Part shown: positions 1 through 5,787 of the stretch, piece by piece
Layout: each line of letters begins with the position of its first letter
How positions within the stretch are numbered: the stretch's first letter is position 1
From: Planctomycetia bacterium
GTDB taxonomy: Bacteria > Planctomycetota > Planctomycetia > Gemmatales > Gemmataceae
Direction: 5' to 3'
Assembly (NCBI GenBank): GCA_025356615.1
Contig: JANXSH010000874.1
Span: 1-6,412 of the forward strand
DNA length: 6,412 bases
The notes under the pieces: model-generated
Database searches by the model: none
What the model was told of the DNA's origin: nothing
Seen by the model: the letters and a program-made list of their open reading frames with translations, nothing else
Program-made: the position numbers and the translations under genes

Positions 1-11
1 CCTCCCCTTTA

Positions 12-34
12 GGGGACGGGGTTGGGGGGTGGGG
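12..34 (+). other. G-quadruplex-forming motif
   Basis: Four guanine runs of at least four bases (12-15, 18-21, 24-29, 31-34) are separated by loops of only two, two and one bases. This fits the strict intramolecular G-quadruplex pattern on the plus strand. The first run also pairs with cytosines at 3-7 in a small hairpin (TCCCC, loop TTTA, GGGGA). It lies about 165 bp beyond the stop codon of the ECF sigma-factor gene, and I see no coding feature over it. A role in transcription termination or in regulating a gene left of the window is only a guess. Confidence 0.6.
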
Positions 35-199
35 TCAGCCTTACACCGACTCAACCCGACTCGACGACCTGTGTAGATACCAATGCCTCGAGGGCCGGGC
101 ATCTCACATCGTGTCATTGTCCACCACGTCGAGTGTACTCCCTCCCCAAACCACCTCACCCGTATCATGTGCGCCGACCGCTCCGTGGCCGCAAAAACC
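35..199. other. intergenic stretch without recognised feature
   Basis: This stretch lies beyond the stop codon of the ECF sigma-factor gene. I see no convincing coding potential on either strand, no RNA gene and no clear hairpin followed by a T-run. Reading frames crossing it on the plus strand run on as antisense shadows of the sigma-factor gene and give low-complexity Arg/Pro/Ser-rich translations. Confidence 0.5.
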
Positions 200-3133
200 T
201 CATTCCTCGTCCATTTTCTTCTTCGGATCACGGAACGCGAACGTTCCCATGTCCTTCGTCTCGCCAGGCTTCAGCGTCGCACGTTTCGATTCGGCCCCCC
301 CGGAGCGGAACCCCGGCAGGCTGACGAACAGGTCGAACTCCACCTCCGGGAACATCCGCTCGAAGGTGAACTTGCCGTCCGCGTCGGTGGTCGTCGTGTG
401 CGAATCACGGAACAGCTTCTGCTTGAGCAGGTCGTTCGCCTTGTACTCCGTCATTTGCAACGTCACCTGGGCGTCCCGCACCGGCTTGCCGGTGTGATCG
501 ACCACCCGTCCCGTTACTGTGCCGCAGCGCTGCAACTTGACGGTGATCGGGCCTTTCTCGTCCCCCTTCACCTTCAGTTCCGCGCACAGTTTCCGCTCCC
601 GGTGCAGCAGGTAGAGTTGCACCGGCCGGCCCTTCACGTTCAGTCCGCCCACCGGGATCTTCGCCGTCGGGAAGGTCGGCATCCGCTGACCATAGGGTCC
701 GTGGCCGACCAGCGTGACTCCCTCGAGGGGCTTGCCATCGGGATCAATGACGTTCAGCGTCACGGTCGATCCGGGGTCGAACTCGATCTTCACCGCGACC
801 GACTTGGTCTTGGCATCCGGGTTGATGATGGCGTACCCGTTCTCCCAGCGGAGCGGCCACATCAGTCGGAAAGTGTCGAAGGACTCCTCGTCGTCGCGAT
901 CCTGCGGGCCGACTTTTCTCCCTCTCACATCGGTCTCTTTCTTCCGCAGGTATTTCCGGTCGCCCTCCTTCACCAGCGTCGGGGTGAACACGGCAGTCGA
1001 GTCCGACTGATCCGACCGCGCCAGGATCAACCCCGGCCCTCGCGGGATGCGAAGCGTAAATCGGCCGTCCGCGCCGGTCTCCGCATGAGTGCCGGTCGGG
1101 CGAGTGCCGTTGGAGTGCTCGAAGTACAGTTTCCCGCCGGCGAGCAGCTTCTCCTCTTCGGTGAGGTTGCCGTTGAGCGGCATCCAGAACGCCTCGCCCT
1201 TCACCGGCTTGCCGGTCGCCTTGTTGACCAGTCGGCCTTCGACCACTACGGCCGATTGCAGTTTCACGTCCGCCACCGCAGGCTTGTACCCCTCGGTGTC
1301 CGTCACCTCCACGATGCGGTCGAGGTAGGGTGCCGCGTCGCCGCCCATCAGGTGTAGGAACCGCTTCTTCGCTTTCACCAGACCGCCGAGCCGGAACTTC
1401 CCGTCCGCGTCCGTCACCGTCTCGACTTTGTCGTGCCACGGGTTGCTCGAGAACGAACGCTCCAGGTTACTCGTGGTGCCAGCGACCTTCACCCCGGCGA
1501 CCGGCTTCCCGCTGGTCGCGTCCGTCACGGTTCCGGTGATGACGTGTTCCGGCCGGGCGGGGTGGGTGAACTCCGGGCCGTACACGGCGGGCTTGGAAGT
1601 GCGGCCGAAGTTGTTCCTTTTCTTCTCGGCGTCGGTCGGCGGCTTCATCCGCTTGGCGAACTCCGGGTCGGCGAACACCGTCACTCGCGCCGCCTCGATC
1701 CCGTCGGCCTGGAACCGGAGGTGGACGACGTGATTCCGCCCCACCGTGTTCAGTGCGAAGCGACCATCCTTGTCGGTGGTCACACCCGCCGGGGCACCCG
1801 TCACGCTCCCGTCGAGCCACCGGGAGAACGCCGACCCCACCCATTCCGGGTTCGCCCGATACGCATTGTACGCCGCCGTGAGGTTGTCGTTGTCGGCGGC
1901 GGCCACGTCCTCGATCCGCACCTTCGCCCCGGCGATCGGCTTGCCTTGCAGGTCGGTCAACCGTCCCTCGAGCGGGTACGGCTTGGTCATCTTCAGCGTC
2001 AACTCGCGTCCACGGGAAGCGGATCCACCCCACGCCACCCCGATGCCGTCCGCGATGGCGGTGAACGAACTGCTTGGCATCACCTCGGCCTCGAACCGCC
2101 CCTCCGCGTCCGTCTTGCCGAGCACCTTTTCGGCGTAGGAGCCGGTTCGGCCTCGGATCACGCGACGGATCGTCGCTCCTGCCAACGGCTTCCCGTCCGC
2201 GTCGAGGACGAGGATCATTACCTTCTCAGGGGCGGGTGGGACGACATGCCTTGTCGCCGGTTTTTCGGCGTGGACGACGACGGGCTTCGCTTCGCCCTTC
2301 TTCGTCGGGGCCGCGACTTCCCCGATTTGGCTCCAGACGCTGCCGACACCTAGCATCGCGACCAGCGTGGCTAGCCCGAGTACGACCTTGGTCGATATTC
2401 CGTTCACGATGACCCCCTGTGCGAGTGCGGCCACGGCGGGAGACGGCGATCCGCCCACCGCAGCCAAGATGGATACGAGCAACTTCGGCGAGGACGCTCC
2501 CGCCGTGGAGGTGGCCGCGACGGCCAGGAGTGCGGCACCGAACTCGACGCCCCGTTTGAGCAAGGCGTCGCCGAGTTTCTTCCGCCCGCGGTCGAGCTGA
2601 CTCTTCAGCGTCGCGGGCGGAACCCCGAGTCGGGTCGCGGCCGCGTCGCGCGTCAGCCCTTCGAGGTAACACAATACCAACGGTTCGCGGTAGATCGCGG
2701 GCAGTCGGTCCAGTTCCTCGTCCAGGGTCGAGAACGCTTCGCGTCCGGTCATCTGGTCGAGGGGGGATGCCGTCGTCGGGGGGACCGTGAGCGATTCCCG
2801 CTGCCTCCGGCGACTCGCCGTGCGGTTCGCCTTCGACGCGATGCGCCGGGCGGTCGTATAGAGCCAGTTGGCGATCGACTCTTGCCACCGCCCGCTCTCG
2901 GCCTTCCTCGCCAGCACCACGAACGTCGCTTGACCCGCGTCTTCGGCGTCTTGGACGTTGCGCAGCACCCGCCGACACACGCCGAGTACCATCCCGTTGT
3001 GACGATTCACCAGCTTGGCGAACGCCTTCTCGTCGCCCCCGACGAACCGGGCGAGCAGCTCCCGGTCCGTCGGCTCGGCTGCGACCGCCGACCGAATCGC
3101 GCAAATGATCCCGTCGCCCGCACGTTTCGCCAT
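200..3133 (-). CDS. ECF sigma factor with transmembrane segment and C-terminal Cna-B/carboxypeptidase-regulatory-like repeats
   Basis: This is a 977-residue protein. Residues about 24-105 form sigma-70 region 2 (core around DAEDAGQATFVVLARKA and IANWLYTTARRIA). Residues about 134-190 form region 4, with the LPAIYREPLVLCYLEGLT and LGVPPATLKSQLDRGRKKL helices, so it should bind core RNA polymerase and -35 DNA. A hydrophobic stretch at about 246-268 looks like one membrane span. It is followed by a linker rich in Lys, Pro and Ala. Residues 305-977 contain about six beta-sandwich units marked by GKP[LIV].GA motifs (314, 397, 542, 641, 800, 882), five of them paired with a T(D)xDG[RK]F motif (341, 453, 574, 686, 916). 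These resemble carboxypeptidase-regulatory/Cna-B domains. Ordinary ECF factors are about 180-200 residues, so four fifths of the protein is extension, probably extracytoplasmic. ATG at 3133 is chosen because GGAG lies 8 nt upstream and sigma homology starts soon after. The frame stays open to an ATG at 3283, but that extension is Cys/Arg-rich and non-homologous. Target genes are unknown. Confidence 0.93.
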   Translation of the reverse strand: MAKRAGDGIICAIRSAVAAEPTDRELLARFVGGDEKAFAKLVNRHNGMVLGVCRRVLRNVQDAEDAGQATFVVLARKAESGRWQESIANWLYTTARRIASKANRTASRRRQRESLTVPPTTASPLDQMTGREAFSTLDEELDRLPAIYREPLVLCYLEGLTRDAAATRLGVPPATLKSQLDRGRKKLGDALLKRGVEFGAALLAVAATSTAGASSPKLLVSILAAVGGSPSPAVAALAQGVIVNGISTKVVLGLATLVAMLGVGSVWSQIGEVAAPTKKGEAKPVVVHAEKPATRHVVPPAPEKVMILVLDADGKPLAGATIRRVIRGRTGSYAEKVLGKTDAEGRFEAEVMPSSSFTAIADGIGVAWGGSASRGRELTLKMTKPYPLEGRLTDLQGKPIAGAKVRIEDVAAADNDNLTAAYNAYRANPEWVGSAFSRWLDGSVTGAPAGVTTDKDGRFALNTVGRNHVVHLRFQADGIEAARVTVFADPEFAKRMKPPTDAEKKRNNFGRTSKPAVYGPEFTHPARPEHVITGTVTDATSGKPVAGVKVAGTTSNLERSFSSNPWHDKVETVTDADGKFRLGGLVKAKKRFLHLMGGDAAPYLDRIVEVTDTEGYKPAVADVKLQSAVVVEGRLVNKATGKPVKGEAFWMPLNGNLTEEEKLLAGGKLYFEHSNGTRPTGTHAETGADGRFTLRIPRGPGLILARSDQSDSTAVFTPTLVKEGDRKYLRKKETDVRGRKVGPQDRDDEESFDTFRLMWPLRWENGYAIINPDAKTKSVAVKIEFDPGSTVTLNVIDPDGKPLEGVTLVGHGPYGQRMPTFPTAKIPVGGLNVKGRPVQLYLLHRERKLCAELKVKGDEKGPITVKLQRCGTVTGRVVDHTGKPVRDAQVTLQMTEYKANDLLKQKLFRDSHTTTTDADGKFTFERMFPEVEFDLFVSLPGFRSGGAESKRATLKPGETKDMGTFAFRDPKKKMDEE

Positions 3134-3141
3134 GACCGTTT

Positions 3142-3145
3142 CTCC
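3142..3145 (-). promoter_or_regulatory. ribosome binding site of the ECF sigma-factor gene
   Basis: GGAG on the minus strand sits 8 nt before the ATG at 3133. It decides the start, because the alternative in-frame ATG 150 bases upstream lacks comparable support. Confidence 0.55.
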
Positions 3146-3248
3146 GGGCGTCTCGTCTCCTCCATAGAAGTCATCCCCGGCGGGCGGAAAAAGGACGCAG
3201 CGACAGGAGGGATTTGTGAGATGTCTGGATCGAGCGGCGGTGGGCGCG

Positions 3249-3857
3249 TTACAACAGCGGCACCCTCCGCTCCATCTGGCCACGCAACTCCGCGAAGTAT
3301 TCCTTCACCTCCGCTGGCTTCGCGCTGCCGCACGACCCGGTGCTGCACCCCCCTCCGGTGCTGCACCCACCCGTACTACATCCGCCACCACTGCCGCAGT
3401 CGCCGCAACCGCCAGCCGGTTCGACCACCGTTCGCGTCAGGTCGTGCAAAGTCAGCACCAGGCCCGACTCTTGTTCGAGCGAGCGACGGACCGCCGAGAG
3501 GTCGGTCCCCGGCGGGCAGACGTGCAGGAGGGCCGCGTGCCCCCCGTCGAGGAATATCTCGGCGTCGAGGAATTCGACGCCCGCCTTCAGGGCGTTACCG
3601 CGCGTGAGCAGGTCGCGCGCTCGCGCCGACAGGCGGGCGTGGCGTGCCTCGTCGTCCGGCCCTGCGGCGCGGAGGAGTTCGCCGCCGAAGCCGGGACCGC
3701 CCTTCCCGGCGGGGCGGACGATCTCGCCCATCTGCGCGCCGTGGGGGCCGCGAACGACGACACGGCAACCGCGTCCCAGAGTCAGAGGCTCCGTGGCTCG
3801 AAACCGACCGATATCGCCCAGCAAGCCGTGGCGAACGAGGTATTCCCGGTGGTCCAT
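3249..3857 (-). CDS. PSP1-domain (RicT/YaaT-like) protein with cysteine-glycine-rich tail
   Basis: This is a 202-residue protein. Residues about 7-145 match the PSP1 C-terminal domain pattern: YLVRHG near the start, then CRVVVRGPHGAQMGEIV (31-47), a charged helix (DDEARHARLSARARDLL), a strand (GVEFLDAEIFLDGG) and a final helix-strand segment ending in LTLHDLTRT. RicT/YaaT is the best-studied PSP1 protein and acts in the RicA-RicF-RicT complex, which carries Fe-S clusters and affects RNA maturation. Here the usual CG..LCC motif after the domain is replaced by a Gly/Ser/Thr-rich stretch (148-178) with six cysteines (151, 154, 160, 165, 171, 176), then a short charged C-terminal helix. The tail could bind an Fe-S cluster or another metal; that is inference. 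The chosen ATG lies 5 nt after the stop of the upstream TPR gene. A GTG at 3866 overlaps that stop as GTGA and is almost as likely. Neither start has a clear Shine-Dalgarno, which suggests translational coupling. The gap to the ECF gene downstream is 115 bp. Confidence 0.8.
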   Translation of the reverse strand: MDHREYLVRHGLLGDIGRFRATEPLTLGRGCRVVVRGPHGAQMGEIVRPAGKGGPGFGGELLRAAGPDDEARHARLSARARDLLTRGNALKAGVEFLDAEIFLDGGHAALLHVCPPGTDLSAVRRSLEQESGLVLTLHDLTRTVVEPAGGCGDCGSGGGCSTGGCSTGGGCSTGSCGSAKPAEVKEYFAELRGQMERRVPLL

Positions 3858-3862
3858 GACGA

Positions 3863-4510
3863 TCACGCCAAGGGTAGCGACGAGCCGACCGTCGTAGGCT
3901 CTTCCAGTCCCAGGAACTCGAGCATGTAGCGGTCGTACTGCGTCTGGTGGTCTTCGCGACTCAGGTCGAGGCGAAGCTCGTTGATGACCTTGATGCTGGA
4001 GTCGCGGAGCCAGATGCCCCAGCAGTCGGCGCAGATATTCTCCTGAATCTTGCGACCGAGTTCGTCTTTGAACGGCGGCGCGGGCAACGGTCTGGCCCGG
4101 CTGCCGAGCATGCAGGTGGGCCGCTGGCAGTGGAAGCCTCCCTCACCGCCGACGGGCGCTGCGGCCTGGCCGCGCTTGGCGGGGGCTTCCTGGCCTAGTT
4201 GGACCAGGAGACGTGACATCTCGTCGCGCGGCATGTTGTCGCCGCGCTCGTCGGCGACGGCGAAGCCGGACTTCAGCGTCTCGATCGCGGCGGCTTTCTG
4301 GTCGAGGGCGATCTGGCTCTGCGCGAGGAGTTGGTAGACCTTCGAGAAGAAGGGGCTAAGCTCGAGCGTCTTGCGGAAATAGGTGATCGCCTCGTCGTGC
4401 TGCTTCTCTTCCATGAGGAGGCTGCCGAGGCGGTAGTTCGCCAGCTCGTCGTCGGGGCACTCGGTCGCCATCTTGCGGAATTGGGCGATCCGCTCCTCGT
4501 TAGCACTCAT
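3863..4510 (-). CDS. TPR protein fused to a YggX-like (Fe(2+)-trafficking) domain
   Basis: This is a 215-residue protein in two parts. Residues about 22-55 and 56-89 are two tetratricopeptide repeats (LG at 28-29, A41, F45 and P53 in the first). After a linker of about 35 residues rich in Ala, Gly and Gln, residues about 126-204 resemble YggX/iron-traffic proteins. They show a cysteine at the start of the domain, a Pro-rich segment then ELGRKI, a Trp pair in CWGIW, the VINELRLDL motif and a terminal YMLEFLGLEE helix like the family's 'MVNFLF'. YggX is about 90 residues and is linked to iron trafficking and protection of Fe-S proteins from oxidation. Unusually, four cysteines form a CX4C (128, 133) and CX2C (160, 163) pair with a neighbouring His127, which could make a metal site. 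YggX itself has one conserved cysteine. The gene is co-directional and translationally close to the PSP1-like gene. Its upstream region is the repeat-filled gap, and the ribosome binding site is weak. The TPR call is firm; the YggX assignment is by motif and less certain. Confidence 0.8.
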   Translation of the reverse strand: MSANEERIAQFRKMATECPDDELANYRLGSLLMEEKQHDEAITYFRKTLELSPFFSKVYQLLAQSQIALDQKAAAIETLKSGFAVADERGDNMPRDEMSRLLVQLGQEAPAKRGQAAAPVGGEGGFHCQRPTCMLGSRARPLPAPPFKDELGRKIQENICADCWGIWLRDSSIKVINELRLDLSREDHQTQYDRYMLEFLGLEEPTTVGSSLPLA

Positions 4511-4529
4511 CGGGGTTGATTCTCGTTCA

Positions 4530-4600
4530 GTTGTCAGGAATAGTTGTCGGTTGTCAGTTGTCAGGAATAGTTATCAGTTGTCAGGAATAGTTGTCAGGGA
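4530..4600. repeat. heptad tandem repeat array, left arm (GTTGTCA family)
   Basis: Read on the plus strand, this is a run of GTTGTCA heptads, several carrying a six-base GGAATA extension to make 13-mers. The units start at 4530 (13-mer), 4543 (7-mer, GTTGTCG), 4550 (7-mer), 4557 (13-mer), 4570 (7-mer, GTTATCA), 4577 (13-mer) and 4590 (partial). The array lies 20 bp upstream of the TPR-YggX start codon, so it would be in that gene's leader if transcription starts further up. Its reverse complement recurs at 4778-4811. It resembles in style the short tandemly repeated heptamers known in cyanobacterial genomes. Confidence 0.9.
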
Positions 4601-4650
4601 ACGATCCTGAGAGAGACGGCATCGCCTCGACCTCTGGTCCTCTCCACTGA

Positions 4651-4770
4651 GAGGCTGTGAATTATTAGATGTTTGTACAGTAAACAGGTTCAGAATTCGA
4701 CGTAAGTCATTAAATTTCGACCCATTTTTGACGGGCTACAGTGTACAAATGACTAATTATTCACAGCCTC
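4651..4770. mobile_element. MITE-like element with 31-bp imperfect terminal inverted repeats
   Basis: The ends 4651-4681 and 4740-4770 are inverted copies matching at 26 of 31 positions. Both begin GAGGCTGTGAAT and share TTTGTACA further in. The 120-bp unit is clearly AT-rich against its GC-rich surroundings and has no open reading frame, as expected of a non-autonomous element mobilised by a transposase in trans. TGA flanks both ends (4648-4650 and 4771-4773), which could be a 3-bp target duplication. Three-base TNA duplications are known in part of the IS5 family, but I cannot assign a family from the ends alone. An alternative is a structured non-coding element forming a long stem-loop. 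Confidence 0.7.
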
Positions 4771-4777
4771 TGAGAAC

Positions 4778-4811
4778 CGACAACTGACAACTGACAACTA
4801 TTCCTGACAAC
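4778..4811. repeat. heptad tandem repeat array, right arm (inverted copy)
   Basis: The units CGACAAC (4778), TGACAAC (4785, 4792) and a 13-mer (4799-4811) are the reverse complement of the left-arm units in matching order. They pair best with 4530-4556 over about 33 bases, with a single mismatch in the heptads. The array begins 6 bp after the stop codon of the secreted-protein gene. The two arms could form a large hairpin around the MITE-like element in a read-through transcript. Confidence 0.88.
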
Positions 4812-4817
4812 TCCGAT

Positions 4818-5621
4818 TCAGTCCGCCTTGCCGAGAACGGTCAGGTTCAAAGTCTGTTCGACCGACTCGTTGCTGATGTTACACTTTGCCTTGATGACGA
4901 TCTTGTACTTGCCGAGCTTGTTGAGCTCGAGAGCGCGGGGAATGAAGTCCATGACGCCCGGCGTCGGCGTCGCCTTCAGGTCGGTCTTGATGTCGCCCTT
5001 GAACGCCTTCGCGACCGTCGGCTTGCCGGCGTCGTCGAGGATCGTCATCTCGAAACTGACGTGCGGCAACTTGTCTTTGCCGAGCTTGAAGCCGACCAGT
5101 GGGCTGTGGACGTAGATGCGCTGCCCTACGACGGCGATAGGCGGCACCGCGTCGCGGCTCGGGGCAGATAGGTGTACCTGAATGAAGCCGAGCTTTGGCT
5201 GCAGCACCTCGAAGGTCTTCTCGAGAACTTTCTCCGTCTTGCCCAGCCGGTCCTTGATGGTGATCTTGAACGTGTACTCGCCAGGGTCGCTGTCCGTCCC
5301 GATCGTCGTCATGGCGTACGAGGGTAGCGTCGTGCCGCCGAGACTCAACTCGCCCTCGAGATCCTGGGAGTCGCGCTTGAATTCGGGCTTTTTCTTGCCC
5401 TTCTTCGTCAACTCCATGCCCATCGAGTACAGCACCGTGCCGTTATCCTTGACCTTCAGGCCTTCGATGTCGAAGTGTACGACGAAGATATCGCCGGGCA
5501 GGAGCTTATCGTCCTTGCGCGTCTCGCCCATGATGCCATACGTCGAGCGGGCGTTCTTCAGTTCGATTCCCTGAGCAGGAGCAAGGGTCATCACAGTCGT
5601 CAAGGCCACGGCGGTCCACAT
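4818..5621 (-). CDS. secreted beta-rich protein of unknown function
   Basis: This is a 267-residue protein. Residues 1-18 form a short hydrophobic signal-like segment ending APAQG, suggesting export and cleavage near residue 18. The rest alternates short strands and turns, for example DPGEYTFKITIKDRLGKTEK, KLGFIQVHLSAPS, VSFEMTILDDAGKP and KYKIVIKAKCNIS. This is consistent with two immunoglobulin-like beta-sandwiches. I see no catalytic motif, no lipobox and only one cysteine after the signal, so no obvious disulfide. The start is secure: GGGAGGA at 5631-5637 lies about 10 nt upstream, and an in-frame TAG occurs five codons before the ATG. The n-region lacks Lys or Arg, which is unusual for a Sec signal. 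A palindrome lies 40 bp upstream. I do not recognise the family. A periplasmic or cell-surface binding role is possible but unproven. Confidence 0.75.
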   Translation of the reverse strand: MWTAVALTTVMTLAPAQGIELKNARSTYGIMGETRKDDKLLPGDIFVVHFDIEGLKVKDNGTVLYSMGMELTKKGKKKPEFKRDSQDLEGELSLGGTTLPSYAMTTIGTDSDPGEYTFKITIKDRLGKTEKVLEKTFEVLQPKLGFIQVHLSAPSRDAVPPIAVVGQRIYVHSPLVGFKLGKDKLPHVSFEMTILDDAGKPTVAKAFKGDIKTDLKATPTPGVMDFIPRALELNKLGKYKIVIKAKCNISNESVEQTLNLTVLGKAD

Positions 5622-5630
5622 GAGTCGATA

Positions 5631-5637
5631 TCCTCCC
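5631..5637 (-). promoter_or_regulatory. ribosome binding site of the secreted-protein gene
   Basis: GGGAGGA-type Shine-Dalgarno on the minus strand, about 9-10 nt before the ATG at 5621. Confidence 0.6.
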
Positions 5638-5661
5638 TATCAACAGGTTCGATAGTTCGCG

Positions 5662-5681
5662 AATAACCAGTATTGGTTATT
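5662..5681. promoter_or_regulatory. perfect palindrome, possible operator
   Basis: AATAACCA (5662-5669) and TGGTTATT (5674-5681) form perfect 8-bp inverted arms around a 4-bp centre. The site is 41 bp upstream of the secreted-protein start, where a promoter is expected. On the minus strand a TTGCAC that could serve as a -35 box abuts it, so the palindrome would fall in the spacer. This position suits a dimeric repressor. There is no T-run on either side, so a terminator is less likely. No regulator gene is visible nearby. Confidence 0.45.
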
Positions 5682-5720
5682 GTGCAAATCCATCGGCCCT
5701 CCTGCTAGAGCAAAATGCAA

Positions 5721-5759
5721 CACGCGCGACGCTTCTTCTCTAGAGAAGCCTCGCGCGTG
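5721..5759 (-). terminator. strong hairpin, probable terminator of the 73-residue protein gene
   Basis: Outer arms CACGCGCGA (5721-5729) and TCGCGCGTG (5751-5759) pair perfectly. Inside, GCTTCT (5731-5736) pairs with AGAAGC (5744-5749); alternatively a 14-bp palindrome (5735-5748) can form. The hairpin lies 28 bp past the stop of the minus-strand gene at 5788 and is followed on that strand by a modestly T-rich TTGCATTTTG. This is a plausible intrinsic terminator that would also insulate the secreted-protein gene from read-through. Confidence 0.6.
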
Positions 5760-5787
5760 CAGGATCGATTCGGCTCTGTTCGCGACC

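Noticed and set aside
83..2353. Long plus-strand reading frames opposite the ECF sigma-factor gene (83-1357 and 1433-2353, among others)
   Set aside because: They are antisense frames of a GC-rich gene, with Arg/His/Pro-rich translations and no recognisable domains. The minus-strand frame shows clear sigma and Cna-B-like motifs throughout.
3134..3283. 50-codon N-terminal extension of the ECF gene to the ATG at 3283
   Set aside because: The extension is Cys/Arg-rich and unlike sigma-factor N-termini. GGAG sits 8 nt before the ATG at 3133, where homology begins shortly after.
3216..3929. Plus-strand frames opposite the PSP1-like gene
   Set aside because: They are antisense shadows with Arg/Pro/Ser-rich translations. 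The minus strand shows PSP1 domain motifs and gene coupling.
4728..4757. Possible plus-strand sigma-70 promoter in the MITE-like element (TTGACG with an AT-rich -10 region)
   Set aside because: The -10 match at 17-18 bp spacing is poor, and transcription would run antisense into the secreted-protein gene.
4530..4811. CRISPR array
   Set aside because: The repeat units are 7-13 bases, without spacers of regular length, and are arranged as inverted arms around a transposon-like element.
5637..5655. Small inverted repeat CTATC...GATAG before the secreted-protein gene
   Set aside because: Arms of only 5 bp around a 9-base loop are expected by chance.
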